DNA of 64,000 bases from Brevirhabdus sp. Its GTDB lineage: Bacteria > Pseudomonadota > Alphaproteobacteria > Rhodobacterales > Rhodobacteraceae. The stretch covers positions 62,001 through 126,000 of the forward strand of contig JAGXFH010000034.1 in assembly GCA_024637315.1 (NCBI GenBank), written 5' to 3'. The position numbers were made by a program, and so were the translations under genes. Every line of letters begins with the position of its first letter. The first letter of the stretch is position 1. Below, piece after piece: positions 1 through 7,942 of the stretch. Below the pieces are notes generated by a model that was given only the letters and a program-made list of their open reading frames with translations, was not told where the DNA came from and ran no database searches.

Positions 1-1071
1 CCTCAGGGCGCCCCGAGGTTCGAGGACCCTTCGTTCCGCCGCTCGAACGCGCATGACGTGGTCGGGCAGGAATGCCGCACGGTCCGCGAGGCGGTCGGCA
101 TCAACGAAATCCACAATTTCGGGAAATATGCGGTGGAGGGGCCGGACGCCGTCAACTGGCTGAACCGGATCATGGCGAACCGGGTACCGGAAGAGGGGCG
201 GATCGCGCTGACTCCGATGCTGTCGCCGAAGGGCAAGATCATCGGTGATTTCACCATGATGCGGCTTGGCCCGGACGCAGTCCAGCTGACCGCCAGCTAC
301 TCGGCGCAAAGCTATCACATGCGCTGGTTCCTGCAACATCAGGAACGTGATGTATCCATCAGAAATGTAAGCGAGGAACGTCTTGGCTTCCAGATCGCAG
401 GCCCGAAGGCGCGGGATGTCCTGGCCGCGGTGACCGGCACCGATGTCTCGAATGCCGCGCTGCCGTTCCTGCATGTACGCAAGCTCGCGGTGGGGCATAT
501 CCCGGTCACCGTCGCGCGGGTCAGCTATACCGGCGATCTGGGATACGAGATCTACTGTCACCGCAATCACCAGATCGCGCTTTACCAGGTGCTTTCCGCC
601 GTCGGCAAATTCCACGGGATGCGCCCCTTCGGGATGCGCGCGATGATGTCGCTGCGGCTGGAAAAATCATTCGGCTCATGGATGCGTGAATACCGGCCCG
701 ACTATACGCCCGCCGAAACAGGGCTCGACCGCTTCATCGCCTGGAAGAAGAACGATTTCATCGGCCGAGACGCTGCGCTGCGGCTGCGCGATACGCCCCC
801 CGACCGGCAATTGGCCACCTTCATCGTCGATGCCGAGGATGCCGATGTCGTCGCCTATGAGCCGATCTTCGACGGCGAGGATGTCGTCGGCTTCTGCACG
901 TCGGGTGGCTATGCGCACCATGCTGGCAAATCCGTCGCCCTTGGCTTCCTGCCCCGCGAACGCATCGTCGACGGGGCGGAGTTCAGGATCGAAATCCTTG
1001 GTCAGCGCCGCAATGCTCACGTGCATACCACGCCGCTTTTCGACGCCGACGCATCAAGAATGAGGGGCTAA
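1..1071 (+). CDS. Dimethylglycine/sarcosine dehydrogenase-like protein, C-terminal GcvT part (5' cut by window edge)
   Basis: The frame is open from base 1, so the gene begins outside the window; 356 residues are visible. They are the folate-binding aminomethyltransferase (GcvT) domain and its C-terminal barrel, as found at the end of dimethylglycine and sarcosine dehydrogenases. The visible part aligns along its whole length with the C-terminal half of the next gene, sharing YHMRWFLQH, SYTGDLGYE or FTGDLGYE, RLEK.FG.W.REYRP.YTP, and a SGGYAH motif near the end. The two are therefore tandem paralogues. The family demethylates N-methyl amino acids with FAD and passes the one-carbon unit to tetrahydrofolate. 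The exact substrate is not visible, and the FAD domain lies outside the window if present. The stop codon is followed directly by the next gene, suggesting one operon. Confidence 0.85.
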   Translation, partial: PQGAPRFEDPSFRRSNAHDVVGQECRTVREAVGINEIHNFGKYAVEGPDAVNWLNRIMANRVPEEGRIALTPMLSPKGKIIGDFTMMRLGPDAVQLTASYSAQSYHMRWFLQHQERDVSIRNVSEERLGFQIAGPKARDVLAAVTGTDVSNAALPFLHVRKLAVGHIPVTVARVSYTGDLGYEIYCHRNHQIALYQVLSAVGKFHGMRPFGMRAMMSLRLEKSFGSWMREYRPDYTPAETGLDRFIAWKKNDFIGRDAALRLRDTPPDRQLATFIVDAEDADVVAYEPIFDGEDVVGFCTSGGYAHHAGKSVALGFLPRERIVDGAEFRIEILGQRRNAHVHTTPLFDADASRMRG

Positions 1072-1074
1072 TTG

Positions 1075-3501
1075 ATGAAATCGCACGCAAAAGTCGTTGT
1101 CATCGGCGGCGGCGTCGTCGGCTGCTCGGTGCTGTACCACCTTGCGCGCGACGGCTGGACCGACGCGCTGTTGCTGGAACGTTCGGAACTGACCAGCGGC
1201 TCTACCTGGCATGCGGCGGGCGGCATGCACACGATCAACGGTGATCCGAACGTCGCCAAGCTGCAGAAATACACCATCGACCTTTACAAGGAGATCGAGG
1301 AGTTGTCCGGCCAGGCGACCGGCGTGCATCTGACCGGTGGCGTGATGCTGGCCGCGACCGAGGCGCGGCTCGACTGGATGAAGGGGATCGTGGCCAAGAA
1401 CCGCTATCTCGACATTGAATGCGAGTTGATCAGCCCCGAGGAAGCGCATGATCTGATGCCGCTTCTGGACCCCGCTTGTTTCATCGGCGCGGTTCGGACG
1501 GTGGTGGACGGCCATCTCGACCCCTCCGGCGTCACTTATGCCTATGCCAAATCCGCCCGCAAACTGGGGGCAGAGATCGAGACCCATTGCATGGTCGAAG
1601 ACCTGCAGCAGAACCCCGATGGCACTTGGCGGGTGATCACCAACAAGGGCGAGGTGCAGGCAGAGCACGTGGTCAACGCGGCGGGTCTCTGGGCGCGCGA
1701 GGTTGGCCGCATGGCGGGGCTGGAACTGCCGATCCTCGCGATGGAGCACATGTACCTGATCACCGAGGACATGCCGGAGGTCGCCGCAGCCAATGCCAAG
1801 ACCGGCGGCGAGGTGATCCACGCGATCGACTTCGACGGCGAGCTGTACCTGCGCCAGGAACGCGGCGGGATGCTGATGGGCACCTATGAGAAAGCCGGCA
1901 AGCCCTGGTCGCCCAAGACAACCCCATGGGATTTCGGGCACGAACTTTTAGCGCCTGATATCGACAGGATAGCACCCTCTCTTGAAGTGGGGTTCGAGCA
2001 TTTTCCGGCGTTTCAGAATGCCGGCATCAAGCAGATCATCAACGGTCCGTTCACCTTTGCCCCGGATGGCAACCCGCTGGTCGGTCCGATCAAGGGAGTC
2101 CGTGGCCTCTGGTCGGCTTGTGGCGTGATGGCGGGGTTCAGCCAGGGTGGCGGCGTCGGCCTTGCGCTGGCGAACTGGATGATCCACGGTGACCCCGGCT
2201 TTGATGTCTTCGCGATGGATGTGGCCCGCTACGGCGACTGGGCGACGTTGTCCTATACCAATGCCAAGGTGCAGGAAAACTACCGCCGCCGTTTCTCGAT
2301 TCGTTTCCCAAACGAGGAACTGCCGGCAGGCCGTCCGCTGAAGACCACGCCGATCTACGACCTGCTGAAAAGCGAAGGCGCGCAGTTCGGCGCAAGCTGG
2401 GGGCTGGAACAGGCGCTCTGGTTCGCGCCAGAAGGCGTGAAGGACGAATTCAGCTGGCGCCGGTCGACCGATTTCGAGACAGTCGGAGAAGAAGCGAAGA
2501 ACGTACGACAAAACGTTGGAATAATGGAAATTTCCGGCTTTGCGAAATACTTGGTCACGGGTGGGGGCGCGGAGGTCTGGCTTGACCGATTGCTGGCCTG
2601 CCGTATCCCGGAAACAGGCCGCATGGTGCTGGCGCCCATGCTCAAGCACGACGGCAAGCTGATCGGGGATTTCACGCTGGCGAAGCTCGGGCCAGACGAG
2701 TTCTTCATCGCAGGCTCCGGAATCGCCGAAGATTACCACATGCGCTGGTTCCTGCAGCACCTGCCCGCAGACGACTCGGTCCGGATCACGGCGCTTGGCG
2801 CCGGTATGTGTGGACTTTCGATCGCCGGGCCGAAGGCGAGGGCGGTTCTGGAAAGCGTAACGGATACGGACGTTTCCGCAGAGGCCTTCAAGTTCATGGA
2901 CATTGCCCGGATGGACATTGGCATGTGCCCTGCGCTGGTTGGCCGGGTCAGCTTCACCGGAGATCTGGGTTACGAGCTCTGGATGCGCCCGGAATACCAG
3001 CGCACCGTCTGGCAAAGCCTTGTCGAGGCCGGCAAACCGCACGGCATCCGTCCGTTCGGCCTGCGGGCGCTGAACGCGCTGCGGCTGGAAAAGAACTTCG
3101 GCGGATGGGGGCGCGAGTATCGCCCGATCTACACGCCCGTCGAGGCCGAGCTTGGCCGCTTCGTGGCGCTGTCGAAAGAGGCCGATTTCATCGGCAAGGC
3201 GGCGGCGAAGGCCGAAAAGGCCGATGGCGGCAAACTGCGGCTTCGCGGCTTCGTTCTCGACGCGAAGGATGCCGACCCGATCGGCGACGAACCGATCTGG
3301 CACGACGGTCGGGTGGTCGGATGGGTGACCTCGGGCGGCTATGCGCATGGCGCTGATGCATCTGTCGCGGTGGGCTTTGTCCCGCGGGACCTGGCAGAGA
3401 CGGACGCGGGCTGGGAGATCGAGCTTCTGGGGGCGAGGCTGCCGGCGCGGTTGCAGCGCCAGCCCCTGTTCGACGCCAACGGCAGCCGGATGCGGGCATA
3501 G
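1075..3501 (+). CDS. FAD-dependent dehydrogenase with GcvT domain (dimethylglycine/sarcosine dehydrogenase-like)
   Basis: A full-length 808-residue protein. Residues about 5-390 are a DAO-type FAD domain, opening with the dinucleotide-binding motif VVVIGGGVVGCSVLYHLA and followed by STWHAAGG, which is typical of this family. A linker (FAO_M-like) comes next, then a GcvT folate-binding domain (about 430-700) and a C-terminal aminomethyltransferase barrel. This order is that of dimethylglycine and sarcosine dehydrogenases, which oxidise N-methyl groups and form methylene-tetrahydrofolate. An in-frame TTG lies immediately before the chosen ATG and directly after the upstream stop; I prefer the ATG. 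It is co-oriented with its truncated paralogue and probably co-transcribed. The substrate (dimethylglycine, sarcosine or another methylated amine) cannot be decided from sequence. Confidence 0.88.
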   Translation: MKSHAKVVVIGGGVVGCSVLYHLARDGWTDALLLERSELTSGSTWHAAGGMHTINGDPNVAKLQKYTIDLYKEIEELSGQATGVHLTGGVMLAATEARLDWMKGIVAKNRYLDIECELISPEEAHDLMPLLDPACFIGAVRTVVDGHLDPSGVTYAYAKSARKLGAEIETHCMVEDLQQNPDGTWRVITNKGEVQAEHVVNAAGLWAREVGRMAGLELPILAMEHMYLITEDMPEVAAANAKTGGEVIHAIDFDGELYLRQERGGMLMGTYEKAGKPWSPKTTPWDFGHELLAPDIDRIAPSLEVGFEHFPAFQNAGIKQIINGPFTFAPDGNPLVGPIKGVRGLWSACGVMAGFSQGGGVGLALANWMIHGDPGFDVFAMDVARYGDWATLSYTNAKVQENYRRRFSIRFPNEELPAGRPLKTTPIYDLLKSEGAQFGASWGLEQALWFAPEGVKDEFSWRRSTDFETVGEEAKNVRQNVGIMEISGFAKYLVTGGGAEVWLDRLLACRIPETGRMVLAPMLKHDGKLIGDFTLAKLGPDEFFIAGSGIAEDYHMRWFLQHLPADDSVRITALGAGMCGLSIAGPKARAVLESVTDTDVSAEAFKFMDIARMDIGMCPALVGRVSFTGDLGYELWMRPEYQRTVWQSLVEAGKPHGIRPFGLRALNALRLEKNFGGWGREYRPIYTPVEAELGRFVALSKEADFIGKAAAKAEKADGGKLRLRGFVLDAKDADPIGDEPIWHDGRVVGWVTSGGYAHGADASVAVGFVPRDLAETDAGWEIELLGARLPARLQRQPLFDANGSRMRA

Positions 3502-3519
3502 GCGATCGCACCCGCGAAG

Positions 3520-4527
3520 CTATTCGGCGGGGCTGAACCCCTCGATCAACTGCCTGAGGCCAAAGGCGCAGCCGGCGATGATCGACAACAGGGTGACCGG
3601 CGCCGACAATGCCAGCACCGAAAACGCACTGATGCCCTGACCGATAGTGCAGCCAAACGCCACCACGGCTCCGACCCCCATCAGCGCGCCGCCAAGGATC
3701 TGGCGGCGCAACTCGCGCGGATCCTCGCAGGCTTCCCAGCGGAAATGGCCCTTGATCAGGCTGCCGATGAACGCGCCCGCCAGAACGCCCGCCACCGAGC
3801 CGATGCCGAACTTCAGCGAACTGCCTGACGCGGTCATCAGATACAGGACCGTATCGCCAAGCGGGGCGGCGAAGGTGTGGCTTTCGATCGCCACCGGATC
3901 AAAGCCATGTGCTGCGACCCAATGGGTGCCTGCCCATCCAGACGTCACGGCAAGACCAACCGCGAGGCCCCAGAAAAGCATGCGCCGGTCCGCCCGCAGC
4001 TGGCGCGACCAGAGCGCCGCAGCGATGGCCCCGGTGCCGATTGCAAGGCCCACGGCGACGACGGACAGGCCAAGTTCCGTGCCGATCAGATGCGCAATCC
4101 CCGGCGCGCCGCCCTCGGCCAGTGGCGTCGGGAACAGCGCCACGCGCAAGCCCGCCAGTGGCCCTGATAGCGCGGCATAGGCCGAGACCCCCATGACCAG
4201 CACGATCACGAAAGACCGCAGATCGCCACCGCCAAGCCGCGCCAGCGCGCCGAAGCCGCAATTGCCCGCCAGTGCCATGCCATAGCCGAAGGTCAGTCCG
4301 CCCATCACGGCGGCCAGCGGGTTGAAGGCGAAGGCCAGATAGATTGTCTTGGAGGGATCGAGCAGCCCAAGCCCGGCCAACCCGAAGCTGCCGCAGATCG
4401 CCACGCCGATGGCAAGTATCCACATCCGCATCCGCAGCGAACTGCCCTGATACAGAAGATCTTCGATCGCGCCGAGGGTGCAGAACCGGCCCAGCCGCGC
4501 GGCAAGACCCAGCACCACGCCGCCCAA
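3520..4527 (-). CDS. soxT: SoxT-like YeeE/YedE family membrane transporter
   Basis: A polytopic membrane protein of the YeeE/YedE (DUF395) family, which imports sulfur compounds such as thiosulfate or sulfane sulfur. Conserved glycine-rich segments with cysteines are visible: RFCTLGAIED near the start, GNCGFGALARLGGGD in the middle, FGCTIGQGIS and AGCAFGLRQ near the end. It lies just downstream of soxR on the same strand, the position of soxT in Paracoccus. The coordinates use a TTG start at 4527, but the frame stays open to about 4590. The upstream residues (DTTLVALIGLL) complete the first membrane helix, and a GGAGG (4584-4588) lies 8 bases before an in-frame CTG at 4573-4575. The real start is therefore probably upstream of 4527. 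Unlike the split pair at 18.07-18.95 kb, this is the two-repeat fused form. Confidence 0.85.
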   Translation of the reverse strand: MGGVVLGLAARLGRFCTLGAIEDLLYQGSSLRMRMWILAIGVAICGSFGLAGLGLLDPSKTIYLAFAFNPLAAVMGGLTFGYGMALAGNCGFGALARLGGGDLRSFVIVLVMGVSAYAALSGPLAGLRVALFPTPLAEGGAPGIAHLIGTELGLSVVAVGLAIGTGAIAAALWSRQLRADRRMLFWGLAVGLAVTSGWAGTHWVAAHGFDPVAIESHTFAAPLGDTVLYLMTASGSSLKFGIGSVAGVLAGAFIGSLIKGHFRWEACEDPRELRRQILGGALMGVGAVVAFGCTIGQGISAFSVLALSAPVTLLSIIAGCAFGLRQLIEGFSPAE

Positions 4528-4608
4528 GAGCCCGATCAGCGCGACCAGAGTGGTATCAGCGATGCCGTCGAACAGCGGCAGTCCCTCCGTGGATGGCCTG
4601 TGGCGGGT

Positions 4609-4974
4609 TCAGGCGCGGCGTTGCTCGTCTTCGGAACAGAAAAGCTCGTAGATCACTTCCAGAATCCGCTTTGGTCGGTTATCGGCGAGCGAATAGAAAA
4701 TCGTTTTGCCCTCCCTCCGCGGCGTCACCAAGCCTTCAAGCCTGAGACGTGCCAACTGCTGCGACACCGCCGCCTGCCGCGCCGAAAGCAGTTCTTCCAG
4801 TTCGGTGACCGACTTTTCGCCCGAAACCAGATGACAAAGGATCATCAGCCGCCCCTCGTGGCTGAGCGCCTTGAGCATGTTCGAGGCATCGCAGGCGTTC
4901 TGCATCATCTTGTCCAGATCAACTTCTGACATGTCGGCGGATAAAGCGGGCAGGGCCATGAGGTTTCCGTTCAC
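4609..4974 (-). CDS. soxR: SoxR, ArsR-family sulfane-sulfur-responsive repressor
   Basis: A 121-residue ArsR-type winged-helix regulator. The recognition region (VTELEELLSARQAAVSQQLA) and wing (RREGKTIFYSL) are clear. Cysteines are at 28, 47 (ILCHL) and 113 (LFCSE). The last two match the conserved pair that forms a persulfide or polysulfide bridge in the SoxR/SqrR/BigR group and releases DNA when reactive sulfur accumulates. Family members repress sox or sqr genes in the absence of sulfur substrate. The gene sits inside the soxS-DUF336-soxR-soxT operon, divergent from soxVW, as expected for a local repressor. Sites resembling the family operator (ATTC-N8-GAAT) occur before soxS/soxV, soxX, soxE and the DUF2892 gene. 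That this SoxR binds them is inference. Confidence 0.93.
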   Translation of the reverse strand: MNGNLMALPALSADMSEVDLDKMMQNACDASNMLKALSHEGRLMILCHLVSGEKSVTELEELLSARQAAVSQQLARLRLEGLVTPRREGKTIFYSLADNRPKRILEVIYELFCSEDEQRRA

Positions 4975-4977
4975 ATG

Positions 4978-5478
4978 CTAGAAAGCGATTTCGTCTTCAA
5001 TAGCCGCAATTCCGGCCGCAGCGCAATCATCATCAAGATCGGGACCGGGCGCACCCGATACGCCGATGCCCGCCACCAGCGATCCGTCGCCCGAGACGAC
5101 CATCAGCCCGCCGCCAAGTGGCAGCGCCTGGGAAATCTGCCGGATGCCGGCGGAGATTGTTCCTGGCTGGGTGGTCTGATCTAGGTCGGTCGTGTCGGTT
5201 CGAAAACTGACCGCCGTCCAGGCCTTGCGCTCGGAGGTCTCGATGACATGCGCGCCGGCATACCGGTCACGCAGGAAAACCTGCGGCACACCGAAGCGGT
5301 CGACCACGGTCACGCCGACCTGATAGCCTTGACTGCGACAGGTGGTCAGCGCGGCTTGCGCCATCTCTAGCGCCAGCTCCGGTTTCAGCACCTGAAAGGT
5401 GACGAATGGGCCATCGTCCTGCGCGTGGGCGGGTGCCGTCAGCGCCAGAAGGCCGAGGGAGAGGATAAGGCTGCGCAT
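4978..5478 (-). CDS. Secreted heme-binding-like protein (DUF336, GlcG/HbpS family)
   Basis: A 166-residue protein with an N-terminal signal peptide (MRSLILSLGLLALTAPAHAQ) and one GlcG/HbpS domain. Recognisable blocks are QGYQVGVTVVDRFGVPQVFLRDRYAG and SGDGSLVAGIGVSGAPGPDLDDDCAAAGI. Members bind heme or corrins or act as small periplasmic or extracellular accessory proteins; no catalytic role is certain. Its start overlaps the soxS stop (TGATG) and it ends three bases before the soxR start, so it is almost certainly translated with them. It is not among the classic Paracoccus sox genes, so its presence in the regulator operon is notable. A periplasmic redox or heme-handling role alongside the Sox cytochromes is inference. 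Confidence 0.82.
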   Translation of the reverse strand: MRSLILSLGLLALTAPAHAQDDGPFVTFQVLKPELALEMAQAALTTCRSQGYQVGVTVVDRFGVPQVFLRDRYAGAHVIETSERKAWTAVSFRTDTTDLDQTTQPGTISAGIRQISQALPLGGGLMVVSGDGSLVAGIGVSGAPGPDLDDDCAAAGIAAIEDEIAF

Positions 5479-5834
5479 CAGGAAGCTCCTTTGAATTGGG
5501 TGTTTGCTTGCAACATCATGCCGAGGAGTCCCCAGAAGAAATCCTCGCCGGGATAGCCTTCGATCCGGGCCAGTTCGGCGCCGTTCTCGATCAGCAGGAA
5601 TGTGGGGGTGAAGTGCACCTTGCGGGCAAGCGCCAGGTCGGCAGGCAGGGCGGCCAGATCGATTCGGCGCAAGGATGCTGCCCGGCCTTCCGGCGTCCTG
5701 GGATAGATCTCGGCAATTTCCGCATCCCATCTGGCGCACCAGGCGCAGCCGGGCTGCTGAACCATGATCAGATCGGCCGCCGCGACCGGAAGCGCAACGA
5801 GCCAGAAAATAGTGGCGAAGACCAGACGAGACAT
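5478..5834 (-). CDS. soxS: SoxS, periplasmic thioredoxin
   Basis: A 118-residue thioredoxin-fold protein with a signal peptide (hydrophobic stretch ending in VAAA) and the redox motif C30-A-W-C33, followed by the cis-proline segment HFTPTFLL. In Paracoccus pantotrophus, SoxS is the periplasmic thioredoxin that reactivates SoxY and is needed for full Sox activity. The ATG was chosen because it begins the signal peptide; the open frame extends far upstream but that part is a shadow of soxV. First gene of the leftward soxS-DUF336-soxR-soxT operon, divergent from soxV across 78 bases. Electrons presumably arrive from SoxV. Confidence 0.9.
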   Translation of the reverse strand: MSRLVFATIFWLVALPVAAADLIMVQQPGCAWCARWDAEIAEIYPRTPEGRAASLRRIDLAALPADLALARKVHFTPTFLLIENGAELARIEGYPGEDFFWGLLGMMLQANTQFKGAS

Positions 5835-5874
5835 GCGGGAACAACCGATTGACGTTTCGATGACACTCAACGTA

Positions 5875-5890
5875 AATTGAATATGTGAAT
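5875..5890. promoter_or_regulatory. Candidate weak SoxR operator in the soxS-soxV divergent promoter
   Basis: The 78-base gap between soxS and soxV is AT-rich compared with its surroundings and must carry both promoters. AATT-N8-GAAT occurs here, matching 6 of 8 fixed positions of the SqrR/SoxR operator ATTC-N8-GAAT. Its position suits control of both operons. It is the weakest of the four candidate sites and could be chance. Confidence 0.4.
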
Positions 5891-5912
5891 TAATCAAGGA
5901 AGGTGACGCCGC

Positions 5913-6653
5913 GTGTTCGACATATCGGCTTTTGGGGCGTTGCTGGCGGGGTTGCTGTCGTTCCTGTCGCCCTGCATCCTTCCGATCGTGCCGTTCTACC
6001 TGTCCTACTTGGCGGGCGTTGGAATGAACCAGATCAGCGCCACCGCGGTGATCGACAATCGCGTCCGGTTTCGCGCGGTCCTGTCGGCAACGTTCTTTGC
6101 CGCCGGGGTGATCACCATCTTCATGGGGCTCGGTGCCGGCGCCTCGGCCTTCGGTCAGTTGGTTCGCGAATGGTTCCCGGTCCTGCGCTGGTTCGCCGCC
6201 GGGCTGATCATCGCGATGGGGCTGCATTTTCTTGGCGTCATCAAGATCGCGTTCCTGTACCGCCAGTTTCGCGCCGATGCCGGCAACACCAGCAACCTTT
6301 CGCTTCTGGGCGCCTACTTCATCGGCCTCGCCTTCGCCTTCGGATGGACGCCCTGTGTCGGCCCGGTTCTGGCGGCGATCCTGATGACGGCGGCGGGGCA
6401 GGAAAGTTCGGGGCAGGGGGCGTGGCTGCTGTTCGTCTACGGCCTTGGCATGACGCTGCCATTCATCGCCGCGGCCTTCTTTATCGGCCCGTTCATGCGC
6501 TTCATGGCGCGGTTCCGCCGCCACCTCGGTATGGTCGAGAAGGTCATGGGCGCGCTGCTGGTCGTGTTCGGTATTCTCATCGCCACCAATGCGGTCAATT
6601 ATATCGGACAATGGATGCTGGTGACGTTTCCCGTCTTCAGCCGTATCGGATAG
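5913..6653 (+). CDS. soxV: SoxV, CcdA-type membrane thiol-disulfide electron carrier
   Basis: A 246-residue CcdA/DsbD-beta-type membrane protein with six predicted helices. The two redox cysteines are in the expected proline contexts: C21 in SPCILPIVP and C148 in GWTPCVGPVL. SoxV passes reducing equivalents from cytoplasmic thioredoxin to periplasmic thioredoxins (SoxW, SoxS) that keep SoxYZ active. The GTG start follows an AAGGAAGG ribosome site. It diverges from soxS and is followed after 9 bases by soxW, so soxVW form an operon. Confidence 0.93.
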   Translation: MFDISAFGALLAGLLSFLSPCILPIVPFYLSYLAGVGMNQISATAVIDNRVRFRAVLSATFFAAGVITIFMGLGAGASAFGQLVREWFPVLRWFAAGLIIAMGLHFLGVIKIAFLYRQFRADAGNTSNLSLLGAYFIGLAFAFGWTPCVGPVLAAILMTAAGQESSGQGAWLLFVYGLGMTLPFIAAAFFIGPFMRFMARFRRHLGMVEKVMGALLVVFGILIATNAVNYIGQWMLVTFPVFSRIG

Positions 6654-6662
6654 GAGGATTTC

Positions 6663-7223
6663 ATGCGCAAGATACTCGCCCTCATCGCCCTTTTCATCGC
6701 TGCCCCGGCCTTCGCCGCCACCCTCGGCGATGACGGCCTGCACAAGACCGACTGGATGCGCGAGACGTTCAAGGATCTGCGCGAGGATCTGGCCGAGGCC
6801 AATGCCGAGGGCAAGCGCCTGGCGCTGATCATCGAACAGCGCGGCTGCATCTACTGCAAGAAGATGCACGAAGAGGTCTATGTCGTTCCCGAGATCAACA
6901 CGATGCTCAAAGAGGATTTCTTTTTCGTTCAGATCAACATGTTCGGCGATGTCGAGGTGACCGATTTCGATGGCGAGGTGCTGCGTGAGAAGGAAATGGT
7001 GATGAAATGGGGCGTCATGTTCACCCCCACGATTCTCTTCCTGCCCGAGGAGGTGCCGGAAGACATGTCCGCGCCTCAGGCGGCGGTTGGGCTGGTTCCC
7101 GGTGCGCTGTCAAAGGGGATGACCTTGAACATGCTGACCTGGGTGGTCGAGCACGGTTATGAAAGCGGCGAGAACTTCCAGAAGTATCACGCAAGGCGGC
7201 TGCAGGAAACCGGCGCGGAATAG
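6663..7223 (+). CDS. soxW: SoxW, periplasmic thioredoxin-like protein
   Basis: A 186-residue exported thioredoxin-like protein (signal peptide MRKILALIALFIAAPAFA) with the motif C62-I-Y-C65 and a cis-Pro region (FTPTILFLP). It is predicted to be reduced by SoxV. The ATG follows TAGGAGG directly after soxV. A second protein of the same family is encoded at 13.88-14.46 kb. Both begin the mature part with LGDDGLHK.DW and share the FDGE.L block, so they are paralogues within one cluster. Confidence 0.92.
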   Translation: MRKILALIALFIAAPAFAATLGDDGLHKTDWMRETFKDLREDLAEANAEGKRLALIIEQRGCIYCKKMHEEVYVVPEINTMLKEDFFFVQINMFGDVEVTDFDGEVLREKEMVMKWGVMFTPTILFLPEEVPEDMSAPQAAVGLVPGALSKGMTLNMLTWVVEHGYESGENFQKYHARRLQETGAE

Positions 7224-7248
7224 GCCGCCGACGGATCAGCGGGCGGCC
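7223..7248 (+). terminator. Hairpin after soxW
   Basis: GGCCGCC (7223-7229) pairs with GGCGGCC (7242-7248), a 7-bp GC stem starting at the last base of the soxW stop codon. No U-tract follows, so it may be a weak terminator or an mRNA-stabilising hairpin. It separates soxVW from the soxX promoter region (7249-7440), which otherwise holds only the operator described next. Confidence 0.4.
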
Positions 7249-7362
7249 TGCCGAATGCTGCTGCGCTTCGACGATCTGTTGGCTTTCGCATCACTCCGTC
7301 GCCCACCAGCGGCTTGGAACAAGACCGGTCGGGCGACGGTCCGTTTACCTTCACATAAGATC

Positions 7363-7378
7363 ATTCAGGATTTTGAAT
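7363..7378. promoter_or_regulatory. Perfect SoxR/SqrR-type operator before soxX
   Basis: ATTCAGGATTTTGAAT matches ATTC-N8-GAAT exactly, and the symmetry extends to ATTCA-N6-TGAAT. It stands 62 bases before the soxX ATG. TTGAAT at 7373 could be a -35 element with TGCAAT (7395-7400) 16 bases later as -10, so bound repressor would cover the promoter. The operator match is observed; the promoter boxes are tentative. Confidence 0.7.
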
Positions 7379-7440
7379 TTATAGTTGCATGACTTGCAAT
7401 CTATGCGCTAGGTTCGTCGAAACAGTTCATGGGAGGAAAC

Positions 7441-7911
7441 ATGAAGCATAGAGCACTCACGCTTGCCTGTGCAGTCACGCTGACCGGCGCAGCCTGGGCC
7501 GAAACCGCGCCTGAAGCGGTTTCATATGACTATGGCGCAGTCGCCGAATCGCTCAGCGGTGCGCCTGGCGATCCGGAGGCGGGGCGTGCGGTCATGGTCA
7601 GCCGCGGCCTTGGCAACTGCATCGCCTGCCACGAAGTCACAGCGCTGTCTGACGCGCCCTTCCACGGCGAGGTCGGGCCGATGCTCGACGGTGCCGCGGA
7701 TCGCTGGACCGAGGCGGAACTGCGCGGCATCGTCGCCAATGCCAAGATGATGTTCGACGGCACGATGATGCCCGCCTTCTACAAGACTTCGGGCTATATC
7801 CGCCCCGGCGATGCCTTTACCGGCAAGGCGGCCACGGAACCCCTGCCGCCGCTTTTGACCGCCCAACAGATCGAGGATGTCGTTGCCTACCTGCTGACAC
7901 TGAAAGAGTGA
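7441..7911 (+). CDS. soxX: SoxX, monoheme cytochrome c subunit of SoxAX
   Basis: A 156-residue secreted cytochrome c with a signal peptide cleaved near WAE and one heme site C60-I-A-C-H64. A methionine in GTMMPAFYK is the likely sixth ligand. SoxX pairs with SoxA, which oxidatively conjugates thiosulfate to the cysteine of SoxY. The ATG at 7441 follows GGGAGGAAAC; an earlier in-frame ATG at 7429 overlaps that ribosome site and is rejected. First gene of soxXYZA, behind the perfect operator. Confidence 0.95.
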   Translation: MKHRALTLACAVTLTGAAWAETAPEAVSYDYGAVAESLSGAPGDPEAGRAVMVSRGLGNCIACHEVTALSDAPFHGEVGPMLDGAADRWTEAELRGIVANAKMMFDGTMMPAFYKTSGYIRPGDAFTGKAATEPLPPLLTAQQIEDVVAYLLTLKE

Positions 7912-7942
7912 TCGCAGGCCCCAGATTCGAGGAGAGAGAAAC

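Noticed and set aside
7429-7440. Upstream ATG for soxX
   Set aside because: It overlaps the ribosome site GGGAGGAAAC that serves the ATG at 7441, which begins a proper signal peptide.
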